In this document: positions 11,511 to 23,540 of the stretch, piece after piece | Layout: every line of letters starts with the position of its first letter | Numbering within the stretch: the stretch's first letter is position 1 | Assembly (NCBI GenBank): GCA_009760855.2 | Contig: WPIO01000136.1 | Coordinates: 1-64,000, forward strand | Reading direction: 5' to 3' | DNA length: 64,000 nt | Source of the DNA: Cristatella mucedo | Taxonomy: Eukaryota; Bryozoa; Phylactolaemata; Cristatellidae | Translations under genes and position numbers: made by a program | Notes under the pieces: generated by a model | The model's database searches: none | The model's input: the letters and a program-made list of their open reading frames with translations, nothing else | Told to the model about the DNA's origin: nothing

Positions 11511-11736
11511 CTCGTATGCCCCCGAGCAAGCTCAGCTTGGCGCTCTTGTTTCCGAAGCCTTCAAACGGCACGCCGGCAACCAAATAGCAGAACTGACTGG
11601 CTATGACTCGTCCTTGGGCAGCGAGGGCGTCTCCCAGCTGCTCGGCCGCTCGCCGTGAGTCTAATTCGTCACGTGTCGGGTGCAGCATCATGGCCAGGTG
11701 CTGACGCCAGTCGCTGCAGTCACCATTGACGATGCT
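11511..11736 (-). CDS. SEC16: SEC16 central-domain exon (DWRxHLAMxL)
   Basis: A 226-base exon with acceptor 'cttttcttgcag' and donor CGAG|GTGAGC. It encodes CSDWRQHLAMML, then GDALAAQGRVIASQFCYLVA, the hallmark GDxLAxxGxxxAAxFCYLxA motif of the Sec16 ACE1 domain. This gives family assignment with very little doubt. Confidence 0.96.
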
Positions 11737-11904
11737 CTGCAAGAAAAGTGTACCGAGCCCATGCACTCTGAATCCAGTGTAGCTTTAGCAAATGCCGCTC
11801 ATGCTGCCGCAAGCCGAGACACAGCCTTACAAGCAGCTGCATCATGATAAAGCAGACAGGTAGATGACATAGCCAGCCATCGTTTGTCAATTTGTAGCAC
11901 ATAC

Positions 11905-11992
11905 CGTGACCACACTTGGCTGCTTGTGCAGCATCATCAGCTCATAGAGCGTAGTGATGGGATCTTTCTTGCTCATGCACGTTGCAAGAAAC
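11905..11992 (-). CDS. SEC16: SEC16 central-domain exon
   Basis: An 88-base exon, acceptor 'acaaatattgcag', donor ACG|GTATGT. It encodes KKDPITTLYELMM, matching the xxDPLxTxYxLM segment of Sec16. It is in phase with both neighbours. Confidence 0.92.
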
Positions 11993-12202
11993 CTGCAATA
12001 TTTGTGTTAGAGTTTTCACACTCACAGAAATTAGGGAAATACTGCGATGCAATTAAGCTATGGCAGACATGCAATGGCAGACAGGCATACACAGGTAGGT
12101 TCACTGACACAGAGCCTCTCACGAACTAACACAAGTGGGCATTCTCTCAGGCACACATCATGCACAGAAGTACAGGTCAAATGGTAGTGTATTGCTGCTC
12201 AC

Positions 12203-12474
12203 CGTGAAGTAACATAGGTCTCAGTGCGGCTGTCCACTTTTGCGAGAAAGAATGCATGCCCCCAAAGACCATTTTTGACAGCAAATGTGACAGCTTCTCT
12301 CGTGTGACCAGCTAGTAGCAGCAGACGAAGGTGGTCGGTGTTGGCATCAAGGTTTTCCTTGTCGGCAGCTGTAGCAAATTTTTGCTGTTGCTTAGGGGCT
12401 GGCTCTCCATCATCGTGTGAGAAACTGCCATCTTCCTCGATTAGAAGTTCTACGATGTCCGAGTTTATATAAGT
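12203..12474 (-). CDS. SEC16: SEC16 central-domain exon (LWGHA motif)
   Basis: A 272-base exon encoding INSDIVELL, a charged linker, then HLRLLLLAGHTREAVTFA and NGLWGHAFFLAKVDSRT. The last is the diagnostic LWGHAxxLAxxxDxRT signature of Sec16. Donor CG|GTGAGC. The conserved frame begins in phase 0 at acceptor 'acatttcag', whereas the upstream exon delivers phase 2. Confidence 0.96.
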
Positions 12475-12561
12475 CTGAAATGTAGATGAAGAGTCTAGTT
12501 AAACCATTTTGCAAAGCAGATCGTGCCAAGGAGGGTGCAGTTTCAATGTGGGTACACTCAC

Positions 12562-12702
12562 CCCGTTTTTTGCCTGACTAGCATGGCCAAAAAGTTCCAC
12601 ATGAGAACTGATGCCTCCTTGTCAACACTGTCTTTCTCAAGTTTGCACTCACTGATCTGTCGTTTGCAAAAGTCAATAACATCTCGCTTTCGAGTCTTGT
12701 CC
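12562..12702 (-). CDS. SEC16: SEC16 exon at the start of the central domain (disrupted RQNG)
   Basis: A 141-base exon, acceptor 'tgtttcgttcag', donor GG|GTGAGT. It encodes DVIDFCKRQ ... DKEASVLMWNFLAMLVRQ, aligning with the DxINFxxxx ... DKESxxLWNFxxLLCRQNG segment of animal Sec16. After RQ the sequence reads KTG instead of NG, across CAAAAAACGGGG, and the outgoing phase does not fit the next exon. Either a two-base loss or a one-base gain in the A6 run would restore the phase. Confidence 0.93.
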
Positions 12703-12907
12703 CTGAACGAAACATAGTAAACGTTTTTTTTGCATGCAGTACTCTGAATAGGCACAAGTTGACAAACAGTTCTCAGTCAGAGACTAGTCAGGGCCATTTT
12801 TGTCAGAGTAGTGGTCAATTTGTTGGTAGATTAATCTAATAATAATGCACATAAATATTCGAATTCAAAGTATGCTCTGTTGCAGTTTGTTTATGTTAAT
12901 GACTTAC

Positions 12908-13187
12908 CTTACAAGGGGAAATTCGAATGCATATGGAATCTCGGGCCTTGTCTGTGCATGCACGCTGGCTGTAGTTGCGAATTGCTGCAGAATCGGTGCT
13001 AGCTCGTGAATTTGAATCATGTGAGGATTCTTTGCACTACTCGGAAGTACTGTAACAAGCTGTCCATACTTGCTGAAGCTCACACGTGCTTGAGCAGTTG
13101 CAGACAATCGGCTTAAAAAAGCAGGATGGGATGCTGAATTGGCACTGTGCTCATTGCAGATCCTTGTAGCTGTGAGACTCTGCTGCA
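12908..13187 (-). CDS. SEC16: SEC16 exon upstream of the central domain
   Basis: A 280-base exon, acceptor 'gatgccgttgcag', donor AAG|GTAAGT. It contains RVSFSKYGQLVTVLPS and an acidic/hydrophobic stretch ending EFPLV, equivalent to the ARFGPCGQLIxVxPN ... FPGPLV block that precedes ACE1 in animal Sec16. In phase with both neighbours. Confidence 0.92.
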
Positions 13188-13273
13188 CTGCAACGGCATC
13201 AAAACTTATAATTAATTGGTACTGACAGCTGACCTTTAAAAAAAAGACCAAATAACAAAGTGCAGCTTCTTAC

Positions 13274-13677
13274 GTTGGTAGCTGCTGTCACTACCGTCGG
13301 TCTTTGCTCTGATGCTGCCTTTGCTGGCAACATCGGCACCGATGGTGGCAGCCTCGATCCCATCGCTTGTGCTTACTGTCTTACTGCATCCCTGCATCTT
13401 GGCATCTCTGTTGTCTTGGAGAAGTGCTACGTCACTGATTGAGCTGATACCGGGGCTTGCTTCATCTTTTGAGCTTGCTGCATGGCGGCTGTTTGGGTAA
13501 GTTGTATTGCCATCTAACGTCTGTGAAACTGCTGTCATGTACTGCACTGGGAAGTGGTGGACTGCAGTGACCCCATTGGCCGTTGCTCCGGCAGCTGGCA
13601 AAACATTATCTATTTCATTGATCTGCTCATAGTTGCTCCGATTCTTGTACTCCTCCATGCTACGTTGAACATATTTG
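13274..13677 (-). CDS. SEC16: SEC16 exon, linker region
   Basis: A 404-base exon, acceptor 'gatgataattgtag' (phase 2 in), donor CAAC|GTAAGA (phase 1 out). It is rich in Ser/Thr/Ala/Asp with a Tyr/Asn-rich start (EEYKNRSNYEQ), similar in position to the Tyr-rich linker before the conserved domain. Membership is shown by phase on both sides. Confidence 0.85.
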
Positions 13678-13778
13678 CTACAATTATCATCAGGATGAGT
13701 TTGAGTGCTAACGAGTTAAAACATGCCCTGAACAGTCCTAGCTTATCTGAACGTGATAGAAAAAAAGACGAAACCTAC

Positions 13779-13905
13779 CTGTAAGCAGAGCCAGCAGCAA
13801 AAAGCTGATGCGAATATGCCCAAGCACGGTGTAAATGGCTGTACTTTTGATACTCCGGATCGAGATCAAAGAATGCTTGCATGGCTGCAGTACTGCTTCT
13901 ATAAC
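13779..13905 (-). CDS. SEC16: SEC16 exon, Tyr-rich linker
   Basis: A 127-base exon, acceptor 'tgaatgttgtag', donor TACAG|GTAGGT. It encodes 41 codons including FFDLDPEYQKYSH. Phase 1 in matches the donor of the giant exon (GCAG|GTACAG at 14,609) and phase 2 out matches 13,677. It is too short to stand out as an open frame by itself. Confidence 0.85.
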
Positions 13906-14609
13906 CTACAACATTCAGGTCCATGGCGATGCCATATTTATAGAGGCAAGCCGCAGTGAACTGCTTGATATCTCATGATATCAACATGGTATCTCGACAA
14001 ATGCACATATCTAAAGTTTGTTATAGAAAATGCTGCATGCCCATCAGAGCAACATTACTAAGGCTCGCTACAAATGTACTAGAAATAGGAGTAGTATCAG
14101 TTCCCTTCCTGAGATTTGCCGAGACAGGAAAGGTCTGAAGAGGTAGGGGCGCCACAATTAGAGATCTGGTCTCAGTATTTCGTGCAGAGTTGAGAGTGCT
14201 GTCTTATATTTTAACAAGGTGATGCTCTCGGAGTATCATGTGATAAGCAGTCAGATTCAAAATCTATTTCTATTAGTCAGCTTGAAAAGGAGCTGACAGA
14301 TTTTTCAGCTTCAAAGAAATATATGCAAATGAGTGTTTGGGCAAAGAAAATCCATATTAGCTGCGGAACTACATTGGCTCTGCCTTGATATCGCTATTTG
14401 ATGATTAATAATCGGTAAATATATAAACGCAATACAAAATCTAAAATCTGTATAGAAATTTAAAAGAATAGATAGCTTCTTCGAGGGTACTTTAGGTTAT
14501 CTAGAAAGAAACTCGCGAGTGCATGCATTTTTGGAACTTAATGGGGTACAATATGGGTGACATCGATACCATTGTAATGTACCTGTACCACAACAATTAT
14601 GAACTGTAC

Positions 14610-17600
14610 CTGCTTCACCAGGCAGATTATTCAGAGGTAATAGTGGCAGCACTTGTGGAGGCAGTGGCCATGCTGGTGCTAGCGAGCTTGGTACTGGTTC
14701 TGGTAGTGTTTTCGTTGTCTGGTCATCGTAAGCGTGGTATCCACCTGACAAGCCTGCTGCACAGTACTTCTCGTCAGCAGCAGCAGCAGCAGCAGTCTGA
14801 TTCTCAGGAGCATCACCGTGTCTAGTCAGAGGTCCAGTCGGCAGAGAATGATTCGGTGAATTCTCAGGATATGTAGCCGGAAGAACCGGCCTCTGGATCC
14901 CATATGAACTATGAACGCTCTGGCTGATAAGTTGAAGGCAGCCTGTTTGAAAATCATCTAAGACACCTGGGACGGGCTCTGGTCTAGTATAAGAGGGGAG
15001 CTGCTCTGGGCTGAAACTGGACTTTGCAAGAATCTGCTTGGCCTTTAAATCGCAGCTTCTGCCTAGATGCTGCTCATTTCCTGTTCCTGCACCATGTGAC
15101 CCAGACTGCACATTATTGCAGAGCTGCTGCTGAAAGCTTGTTCCCTGAGTTGCAATAGCAGCAGATGAAATCGCAGGAACTTTGTCGTACTGGGGGTCAG
15201 CAGCAGCATCTGCTGAGTAGCCGTGAGAAAATGGGTTCATGGGCTGCTCTGCAGTGCTGCTAGTAGCTGCCTGCAATGCTTTGGGTATAGTAGCTGCCTC
15301 TAGGGCGTTGGAAGCATGTGCCTCAAAGACGTTGGGAGCAGCAGCATTTTGAATCGTAGCAGCAGATGCTTTGAGTGCATTAGGAGCTGATTCATCAAAG
15401 TAACTAGAAGCAGCTGGTTGGAAGTTGTAGGTATGGTCCACTTCCTGTGCATAAGTAGCCGAGACATGCTGACTAGCTGCTACAGCAGCCCAAAGGGCAT
15501 AGGTTGCAGCTGCCTTGTGGCCATCGGTAGCAGCTACTTCCAGGATGTTGATAGAAGAATCCTGTTTTTTGGTATCATATGCCTCTCGAATGCTTGTAAA
15601 AGATGCACGACAGCTACTGGAACCATCAGCCTTAATTGTTGCAATAGAAGCCACACCCGGAACGCTTGCTGCAGCAGTGTCCATGGCATTTGTATCAGCT
15701 GCCTGCCACATGTCAGTAGGAGTAACACTGGCCAGTTTGGTAACAACGGCCTCAGGGCTGTGAATAGAAGCTTCATCCCAGACGTTGGTTTCAGCAGCAG
15801 CAGCAGCAACAGCCTGGACATTGATATCAGATACCACTTGGATGTTGGTAGCTGCTGAATGCGCAAGTTTCTTAACCTCAACCTCGAGGGCATCGCTAAA
15901 CGTGGCATCCAGGGCACCGGCACTGCCACCAGCAACCTGAGTGTTGATCTCCAAGACGTTGGTGGCACCTGCCAGGCAGAATTCAGTGGCATCAGTCTCG
16001 AGGGCTGGGATAGAAGCTTCATCCACCACGTTGGTAGCAGCTGCAGCCTGGGCGTTGACTGTGGCTGTCTCGTGAATGGTGATAGCTGCTGCATGCTCGG
16101 ATGTAGTTGCATCAGCCCCGAGGTCTTTTGTATGCGACCAATCCGGTGCATTGATAACAGTGTCAGCCTGCACACTGGACACAGCTTCTGCAGTCAAATT
16201 TGGATGTGTAGGTTCTCCAGTGCTCATTATTTCAGCAGCGCAAAGGCTGGCTGGCATTTCAGCTGCAAGGGTAGCAGCTAAATGCTGGCACTTCATAGCA
16301 TGCACACCGATGGAATTGTTGTAAGGAACATCCACGTTGTTGGTAGCAGCAGCAGCTTGGGCGTTGGCTGCTGCTGGTACATGGATCTTGGTAGCAGCTG
16401 ACTGGCAGAGTTCAGTAGCATCAGCCTCAACAGTGCCAGTCGAAGTAGAATCCGTGGTGCTAGTAGTAGCTGCAATAGCCAGAGCTCTGACCGAAGCTTC
16501 CTCCCACATGCAAGTAGCAGCTGTATGCTGAGGTTTGCTTGCATCAGTGCTGCTGCCATTTGTCGAAGCACACTCCAATTCATTGGTAGCAGTGTCAGCC
16601 TTTGCCCTGGACACAGCATTTACCAGCAATATGGGACGAGCAGATTCACCAATGCCCATCGTTTCAGCAAGGAAGGTGCTAGTACAGGCTCCATCCAGGG
16701 TACCGAGAAAGTTGGCAGTCACACTGACATTTGCATTGGTTGCAGCAGCATCCCGACTGTTTGCTGAAGCTGCTCCGGGTGCACTTCCAGCAGCCCATTT
16801 CAAGCCACATCTCCTCGCTCCCACCAAATGATGAGAAGAACCTGTTTCGAGTAAGTCGCTGGGAGCTGCCTCCGATAAGTCAGCAGCTGCTTCATTAGGA
16901 TTCCTAGCAGCAGTCACCTGCAGGTTTGTAGAAGCTGCTTTATAAATATCTGTAGCAACTTCCTCCTGGAGTTTGGCTGTGGCAGCCGCGATGTAGTCGG
17001 CAGAAGCTGCCTCATCGATGTCGATACATGTTTCATGCCTGACTGGTGGCATACATGGTTTCGGGTACATGGGAGCAGCTGTGCCCTGTCCTTGGTGCTC
17101 CAGGGTTTGCCGAAGTTGGTAGGATGGCCCTTTCGTCACGGCTGTAGGCAGGTGCACTAAAGCTGCTGAGTACGGTGGTTCCTGTGTATGGAATGTATCC
17201 AAATATCCAGTGTCATTTCTCTGCTTTAGCAACATCAACTTTTCATTAGTCAGCGGCTGAGCTTGTGAATGACATGATTGCGGACCATTATTTCTCTGCA
17301 GGTGGCGAAGTCGGAGGCCTGGGTGACCAATGCCTGCTGCTCCTGCTGCTCCTGCTGCCGTGGCATTGCCTGTACCCTTCGGATGCAAAGCACCATGAAT
17401 AGATCGAGAATGGTCACGAATGACAGACATTGAAGCATGTTTGTCCCCGACAGCGGCATCCATTAGAGTAAATCGAACTGGGCACGTGGAGTGGTAAATT
17501 TTGTTTAAACCAGCAGCATGCTCCAAGTGATCAAATCCTAATGTCAGTCCCTCACATTCTGCAGATGGTAGATTCACAATCGTGACTGGGATCGGATGAT

Positions 17601-18222
17601 AATAATTTGCTTGGCCTGACCCGGCATGCTCATACACAGACGGTACACTCTGGGCAGTTGCATGTAATGTGCCCTGACTGATTTTGTATGCTGGGGATGT
17701 AGAGAGAGCGTCCCTGTCCCCAGCATTATCGCCTAGGTAGTGATCAAGAGCCAGCGACTTGTAATCCGACTGTGCCATATGGTGGACCACTTTCGTAGGA
17801 GCAGCAGTCATATTCAAAGGCGTTAACATGGAATCACCAGCCGTTGACGGTGAAGTCTGAACATGGCTCCTGAGGCTGGTCTCTGGCTGGAGATAGACGA
17901 CAGGATTATGCTGTGGTTGGTCATGCCACCAATTTTCAGTCAACGCAAAGTCTTCTGAAATTGGCATGCTTGCAGCAGCACTAATTTCGTGCTTAACTGT
18001 TGGTGATACAGTTTGTTGCCTAGTAGCACTTGACCTGCTCTGCATGGTTTGTACAATGGATGAAACCATTTGTGTGGCCCCGTGAACAAATTTGTTATAC
18101 CAGCCGGTCACAGGATGCTCGAGGCCATCAAACAAAGTGGGCCGTGTGCTGCTACTAGGGCACTCAGCACTCGATGATGTCATCTTGTCAGGGGACCGGT
18201 TAGACTGAAATCGTCGGAACAT
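14610..18222 (-). CDS. SEC16: SEC16 first coding exon: giant Ala/Thr/Ser-rich N-terminal region
   Basis: 1,204 uninterrupted codons from the ATG at 18,222 (in-frame TAG 12 bases upstream) to donor GCAG|GTACAG. Reading on past the donor gives a meaningless tail to 14,497. The N-terminus has LEHPVTGWYNKFVHGA, a possible amphipathic helix. From about residue 420 to 980 the protein consists of degenerate 12-20-residue repeats around ATN(V)xDEASIxALE and xxAxNALEAAT, suggesting internal tandem growth. Animal Sec16 N-termini are long and disordered, but this composition is unusual. Sec16 is a peripheral ER-membrane scaffold that gathers Sec13/Sec31, Sec23 and Sec12 at exit sites. Confidence 0.88.
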
Positions 18223-18261
18223 CGCGAAATGCTAAATTTTGAAGTATTCCTCTTCGGAAAC
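18223..18261 (-). other. SEC16 5' UTR part of exon 2
   Basis: A splice acceptor 'aaaattgaa...ttttag|GTTTCC' lies at 18,262 on the minus strand, so transcription probably starts in a non-coding exon further right. No promoter element was identified. Confidence 0.5.
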
Positions 18262-19542
18262 CTAAAATTGAAAAAAATTTATCTTGATGAATGTTTGCAC
18301 AAAATAGACTAAGTCACCTCTTCGATGCTCGACAGATGTAGTACGGCTGCTATTCTAACCCAGTTCGTTCATGCGTTTTTCTTTTAGCTGGCTCTAGGAA
18401 TGACTGGCTTGTATTAATCAATGGTGCTGCAACACTGAATTTGGTTCATTTGACTTTCGTCAGGAAAATAAAAGTATATAGCTCTAAATAATTGGAAAAG
18501 ACTTTCAAGCTATTGCGAAAAAATGTGGACAAGCGAATAGTACACTACTTACTTTTTTTCTTCTTTTTAAAGACCACAAAACCTGTACCTTTAATGCATA
18601 TATTTGGTTAAATAAGGTCACATGAATCAATTAATATACAGAATCAAGTACATCAATGGAATTTCTGGGCGTTTTACAAATGTTAAGGCTTTATAGCACT
18701 ATTATCAAACACCACAGCCATATTCTGCATGCCAGAGGCCAAGCCCTTCCTGTTATCTCATGAATCGCTAAAAAATGACGCAGATTAACAGTTTAACATA
18801 TTAAATGTTTCTTTTTATTGTAAGTACTACATCAAATACAAAACGCTTACACATTCACTCTCACTTTATTGATAGGGAATACGTATTAATATTAGTTCGT
18901 TTCTATAGCCTCTGTATTACCTATAGCCGCTGTATCACCTAATCGCCTATGCAGATACAGTGAAAATATTTAAGGCGCTCTCAGAATTTAAAAATGCACG
19001 ATCAAGCAGTAGAGAGGCTCAATAGGGCAACAAATTTCATTCAGAGTGAGCTTGGAACTCGGGCAGATGTGTGGAACTATTTGGGAAATGGTCAGGAGAC
19101 CTGCCAGAAAGAAGTGCTGAAACTGGCAGTCCTTAAAATCTTCTTAAACCAAGCTCAGCCTAACAAATAGGCTATTTTCTGACTTTCCAAGTCAAGCGCA
19201 TGTAGGGGCTCCTAAGCTTCTAAATTGTTTTCCAGGAAACGCTAAAATCTCTATTATGTCAGACGTTCCTTGCAAATAACGTTTGAATTTAGGTGAGCTG
19301 AACTGGTCGCGGACATCACTGACCTATTTACAAGCCTAACTTTCACCATACCAACATGCATGCTAAGCAATTTCCTGCTCTTAGAGTGAAGCATGCGCCC
19401 ATGCTTTATCGTTATATTAGGCTGTTCTGACGTTTCTCTAGAATTTTTCCAGGATATTGAAACCTCGAATCTAGCTGGCCTGTTCTCAGCCGATTGCTTT
19501 GCCATAGCAGGCTCGTCAGGCTAACTATGCCAACGACTAAGC
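18262..19542. other. Upstream region of SEC16, no gene recognised
   Basis: AT-rich. It should contain the SEC16 5' UTR exon(s) and promoter, but I could not place them. Confidence 0.35.
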
Positions 19543-19750
19543 CAAGGACTCGGTCGTTTTCCATCGGTAGAAGCTGGCTTAGGAAAAAGGTTCAGCTTGT
19601 ATAGGTGGGGTGCATCATCTGATTTAACTGCATCTTTTACAAATCAGCAGAAAACTCTTAACAGCTATCACTGCCGCTAGCAACGGTAGCTCTTGAAATA
19701 AATCAAACCTTCGCAAGAACAAAATCGCACACACTTGTGCTGGCAGCAAG
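19543..19750. repeat. Diverged direct repeat, left copy
   Basis: It shares with 20,604-20,820 the order 'ctcgg-cgttttccatc', 'tagaagctggcttagga', 'ataggtggg', 'aacagctatcactgccg', 'taaatcaaacc--cgcaagaac'. The two copies flank the LINE remnant at 19.9-20.5 kb. Confidence 0.65.
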
Positions 19751-19894
19751 CGCACTGTTGAGCCCAAAATTTCGACAGGTACATTATTGTGATAACAATA
19801 ACAATATTGATGCATTTGCAATCGCCGTCAAAGACTTTGTCCCAAGATTAGAAACGCTGAGAGCCGACGTTTACTTCGCCTGGGAGTTAACGAA

Positions 19895-20520
19895 AAACTA
19901 AAACTCAGCTGCCAGGCTTGTCTGTCGTGATGTCGCAGTTGTCACATCACGCCTCTTCTTTCCGACCTGCACTTGCTCCCAGTCAAGCAGCGCATCAACT
20001 TCAGGGTTTCGTCACTCACTTTTAGGTTCTGTCATTCTTTGGCTTGAGCTTACCTATCAGATTTACTCCCCCACCAGGTTAAGTGCCGTACCACCCACTT
20101 TTCGGAATCTAATTGTTTATCCATACCTCATACAAATCAAAAGCTACGGAGGTCGTGCTTTTAGTTCGCATGCAACCAAAGCCTGGAGCTCGCTCCCGAC
20201 ATGCTTCACGACATCTCCCGATTTGACAGCATTTAAAAAGAAACTAAAACGCATCTATTTATGGCAGCATTTAGTGGGTCATTGCGATTCGTCCTTTATG
20301 TGCTTATGCGCACTGACACTGAGCATGCTGCCACTAACCACACTTGCATGCTGATCGTGCGCATGTCACCCCTAACCGTGCTATTCTTGTTGTTAATTGA
20401 GCACGGTACCACTGACTATTCGATCGTGCTTCCTTTACAGCAAATGCAAAGTACCTTGAGAGAGATTGAGTTCTCTGTGGGCGCTTTATCAAGTGCATTA
20501 TCATTATTACCATCCTCTCA
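19895..20520 (+). mobile_element. Degenerate LINE (CR1/L2-like) 3' end
   Basis: It matches the 23.6 and 52.4 kb LINE ends in the reverse-transcriptase C-terminal tail (HWLPVKQRIDF equivalent, degraded) and in the 3' UTR down to 'agagattgagttctctg', 'gggcgctttatcaag' and an ATT-rich end. It has many frameshifts. Confidence 0.75.
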
Positions 20521-20603
20521 GCCACGGGAACTGGAACTTCGGCTCTGGCTGGCTGTGCTCTACCGATTGCTCCGCCGTAGCAGCTTCGTCGGGAAAAGTG
20601 ATA

Positions 20604-20820
20604 CCTAGAACTCGGCCGTTTTTCATCAGTAGAAGTTTGCTTAGGAGAAAGATTCAATTAGGATAGGTGGGGGTAAAGTAAAAAAAAATGCCGATTAGTG
20701 CCATGTTTAGTAATCGACAGAAAAGCCTCAACGGATATCACTGCCGATTGCAATGGGAGCTCTTATGATAAATCAAACCACCGCAAGAACTGAATCACAA
20801 CCAGTCTCACTAGCGGACCT
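20604..20820. repeat. Diverged direct repeat, right copy
   Basis: Partner of 19,543-19,750. Offset about 1.06 kb. Confidence 0.65.
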
Positions 20821-21739
20821 TGTTTTTGCTGCTGCTATAAATTACGTAAGGTACAATAATGCACAATGTGTGGTTGAATCAGACGGGCTGCACTTTTAAA
20901 CTTGTAAAAATGACTGAGCAACGCCGAAGCGAAGCTACGCCCGAAATCAAAATTGAGGCTGCGACAATGGCTTCCCTTTGCTTGCTTAGAGTATGACGTA
21001 CGACGTACCGCGTCGGGTAGACGTGCTGCCAGAAAACTAGCCGCAGATACGCGATAGAGCTTGAAAGAAAACATTTAATTAAGCTTTTGCGGAAAATAAA
21101 TGAAGACCATCTCATCTATTATTCGGATAGCATGGTACGTTATCTTATGCGCCTTGATTACTATATTCATGCAAAAGAACTAAAACCTTAGCCTAAAATT
21201 TCGGAGACGACCTACTTGCCAGACTAACTAATGACCGATTTTAGACCGATTAGCTTAGCGCCATCGCGTATACACACTGTTTAATGCTACCGATCAAAGA
21301 AACAACTTTAGCTGAGAATAGTGTGTTCTCTAATTACGAATGCTCGAAGTATTAGCGTCTCCAGCACTGTTTAACTTATCTAGCGAGAGCGAATTAAAAC
21401 TCTGACCTGTGGGGTCTAAGGGCAAGCGTTGCCGCTACCACGTGACGCATCTAAGATTGCAGCCCAGGGAATGGCGATGTCTGCAGCCGGCACTCATTTG
21501 GTGTGCCCACCGCTGAGTTCAGCGAGCCTACTTGCGACAGCCCTAGGTTGAGTAAAACACGCCGGCACTTGCGTGGCTGCCGTGAAGTACCTAGGCAGTT
21601 TCACTTATGCCCAGAGCTCGTGGTTGTCAGCTACGGCCTATTGATGCGTACGGGTAAGTCCAAGAAGTTGACAAAGATCAACCGAGAAAGCTCGGGTCAT
21701 TGAAAGATCAAAGTGGCAATCTACTCACCGACGGCAGCG
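20821..21739. other. No gene recognised
   Basis: No splice-linked coding frame, and no repeat seen elsewhere in the window. Confidence 0.4.
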
Positions 21740-22060
21740 GCTCTTCAGGCGTCAGACGACAGTTGCATAATCATACGAGAATTCAAGCATACACGACGTA
21801 CGCAAGTGTATCGGTAGCCGTGCACTCCAGACAGCTGGCGGTATCTGACTCAAATGTACCGAACCAAGGCTTCTCTGGAAATCGCAGCGTACCTACCAAC
21901 AATGGCTTTCCTTCCGCTAGCTTCCAGTCCGACGCCAAGCTCTGCGAAGCCCGAAGGACGCTGACAATTCATTGGTCGGAAAGATACGATGCAAATACGG
22001 TTCGATTTCTCTGCTTCAACTTTCTGCAGCGAAATGGCTACCGAAACCTTTGCCAGCGTT
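21740..22060 (+). repeat. Dispersed repeat, copy 1
   Basis: Shares 'agttgcataat', 'caacaatggct', 'ttcaactt-ctg', 'aaatggctaccgaaa' in order with 26,660-26,995, over roughly 320 bases. A 138-codon plus-strand ORF (21,700-22,116) spans it, but the other copy does not preserve that frame. Confidence 0.45.
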
Positions 22061-23539
22061 TTAGCACTCGGTCTGTTGGGCACCAGTTGCTGACGCTGCG
22101 AGTATGCTGGCTGTAAAAAAACTCTCTCTTAAATAAAACCCTAAATAATTAAATTAAACTCTTAAATAAAACTTAGTCTTTGTGGACTAGCGGAATCACA
22201 TGCAGAGATATAATACTGTGTCCTCGCAAGAGGCCGCTAGTCGATGACTTGCAAGCACGAGAATTTACAGCGTCTCTTACAGTAAACCTCGCTGGCAGGG
22301 CTGCAGAAGCGACGTCCTGCATCTGAGCTAGCGAGCGGCAGGCGAACTCGCAGCTAATGCTGGCTGCTCGAATGCGGAGATTCAGGCTGCATAATAGCCT
22401 GGCTGCTCTGACAGGAAGTGAAAAATGCAAACGTATGAGCTTCACCTAAGGCCAGGAGTTGAATGTGAAGAGATTCTCCAGAGCTGCACCATTAAGGCTT
22501 AGCTCTTAAAACATAATCCTGTCTAATTTAAGACCGTCATTTGAAGTCACATAGACCTACGAGGATGCGTCAGGGCGAAGGTTTCTTAGGTTTCTATGTT
22601 TCGGCAGCATCTTGCAAGCCAGCAATGCAACCAGCCACCAAAGTATACCACGATTACTCATTTCCTGTAGTTGCTCAAGGAGTTTTGCTTGAGAATCTAA
22701 AATGTACGCCCTACCTGCATGATAACTACTGCTGGACGCTGTTGGATTGTACGTTTTCACAGTGGCCCAGGCAACGCTGAGAATACCCGATAGTAATTCA
22801 AAGGTCAAATGAAACGAATCTAATTGCAGCTCCGCGAGCCGAAACGATACCGGAAATAAAGCACCGTATATATTTACACTGCACAAAGTTGCCCTTTATC
22901 AGATCCTTTCAAAATTCCAATACTCCGAGGAGCCACTAATCCATAGAATTGTATGCTTCAAATGCAGAAATACTGGCAAATACATTCGATATAGCACCCT
23001 CGTAGAACACAATCTCTATTTAAGAACTTTACATTTGCGGAAAAGGAAGCGATCAAAGGTATCGCAAACCAATTTTACCGTATTATTAATCTCAGCGGGG
23101 AAGAATCGGCCTGCACGAATTTTGAAAAAAAAATCTACATGTGCCCTAGAAAAAGTCTAGTCTCTTGCGATTGCTAACTGATCAGATTGCCTCAACGCCA
23201 GAGTAGTATTCACTTACAAAGCTATTGCATTATACTTGTTAGTACGTGTCTGGCACACACATGCCGTTTAAATATTTCTTCGTTTAGGTAAGCTGGCTTT
23301 ACATACAACAGCACCTGAAGACTGTCTGACACGATGCCTCTCGCTTGCTACTTCAGTTTCTCAAAACAAGAGGAGGCGACTAAGAGTCCTTCGGGTAACA
23401 AAGCTTCGGCAGGCAGACTACTCATTGGTTTTTAAGGGAGGCTATTTTTCTCAGCAATACTGTAGTGGTAAATTGTATTAACATTTTTTCAGGGGCATAT
23501 AGATATATATGTATATATTCCCGTGGAAAACGTCGTTTC

Positions 23540-23540
<1 letters not shown>
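22061..23540. other. No gene recognised
   Basis: No supported feature. Short ORFs only. Confidence 0.4.

Noticed and set aside
14497-14609. C-terminal 37 codons of the 1,241-codon ORF
   Set aside because: They lie beyond a good splice donor that joins in phase to the next SEC16 exon, so they are intron sequence.
15534-16175. Large shadow ORFs (Leu/Pro-rich) inside the SEC16 exon
   Set aside because: Frame shadows of the repetitive Ala codons. No start, splice or family support.
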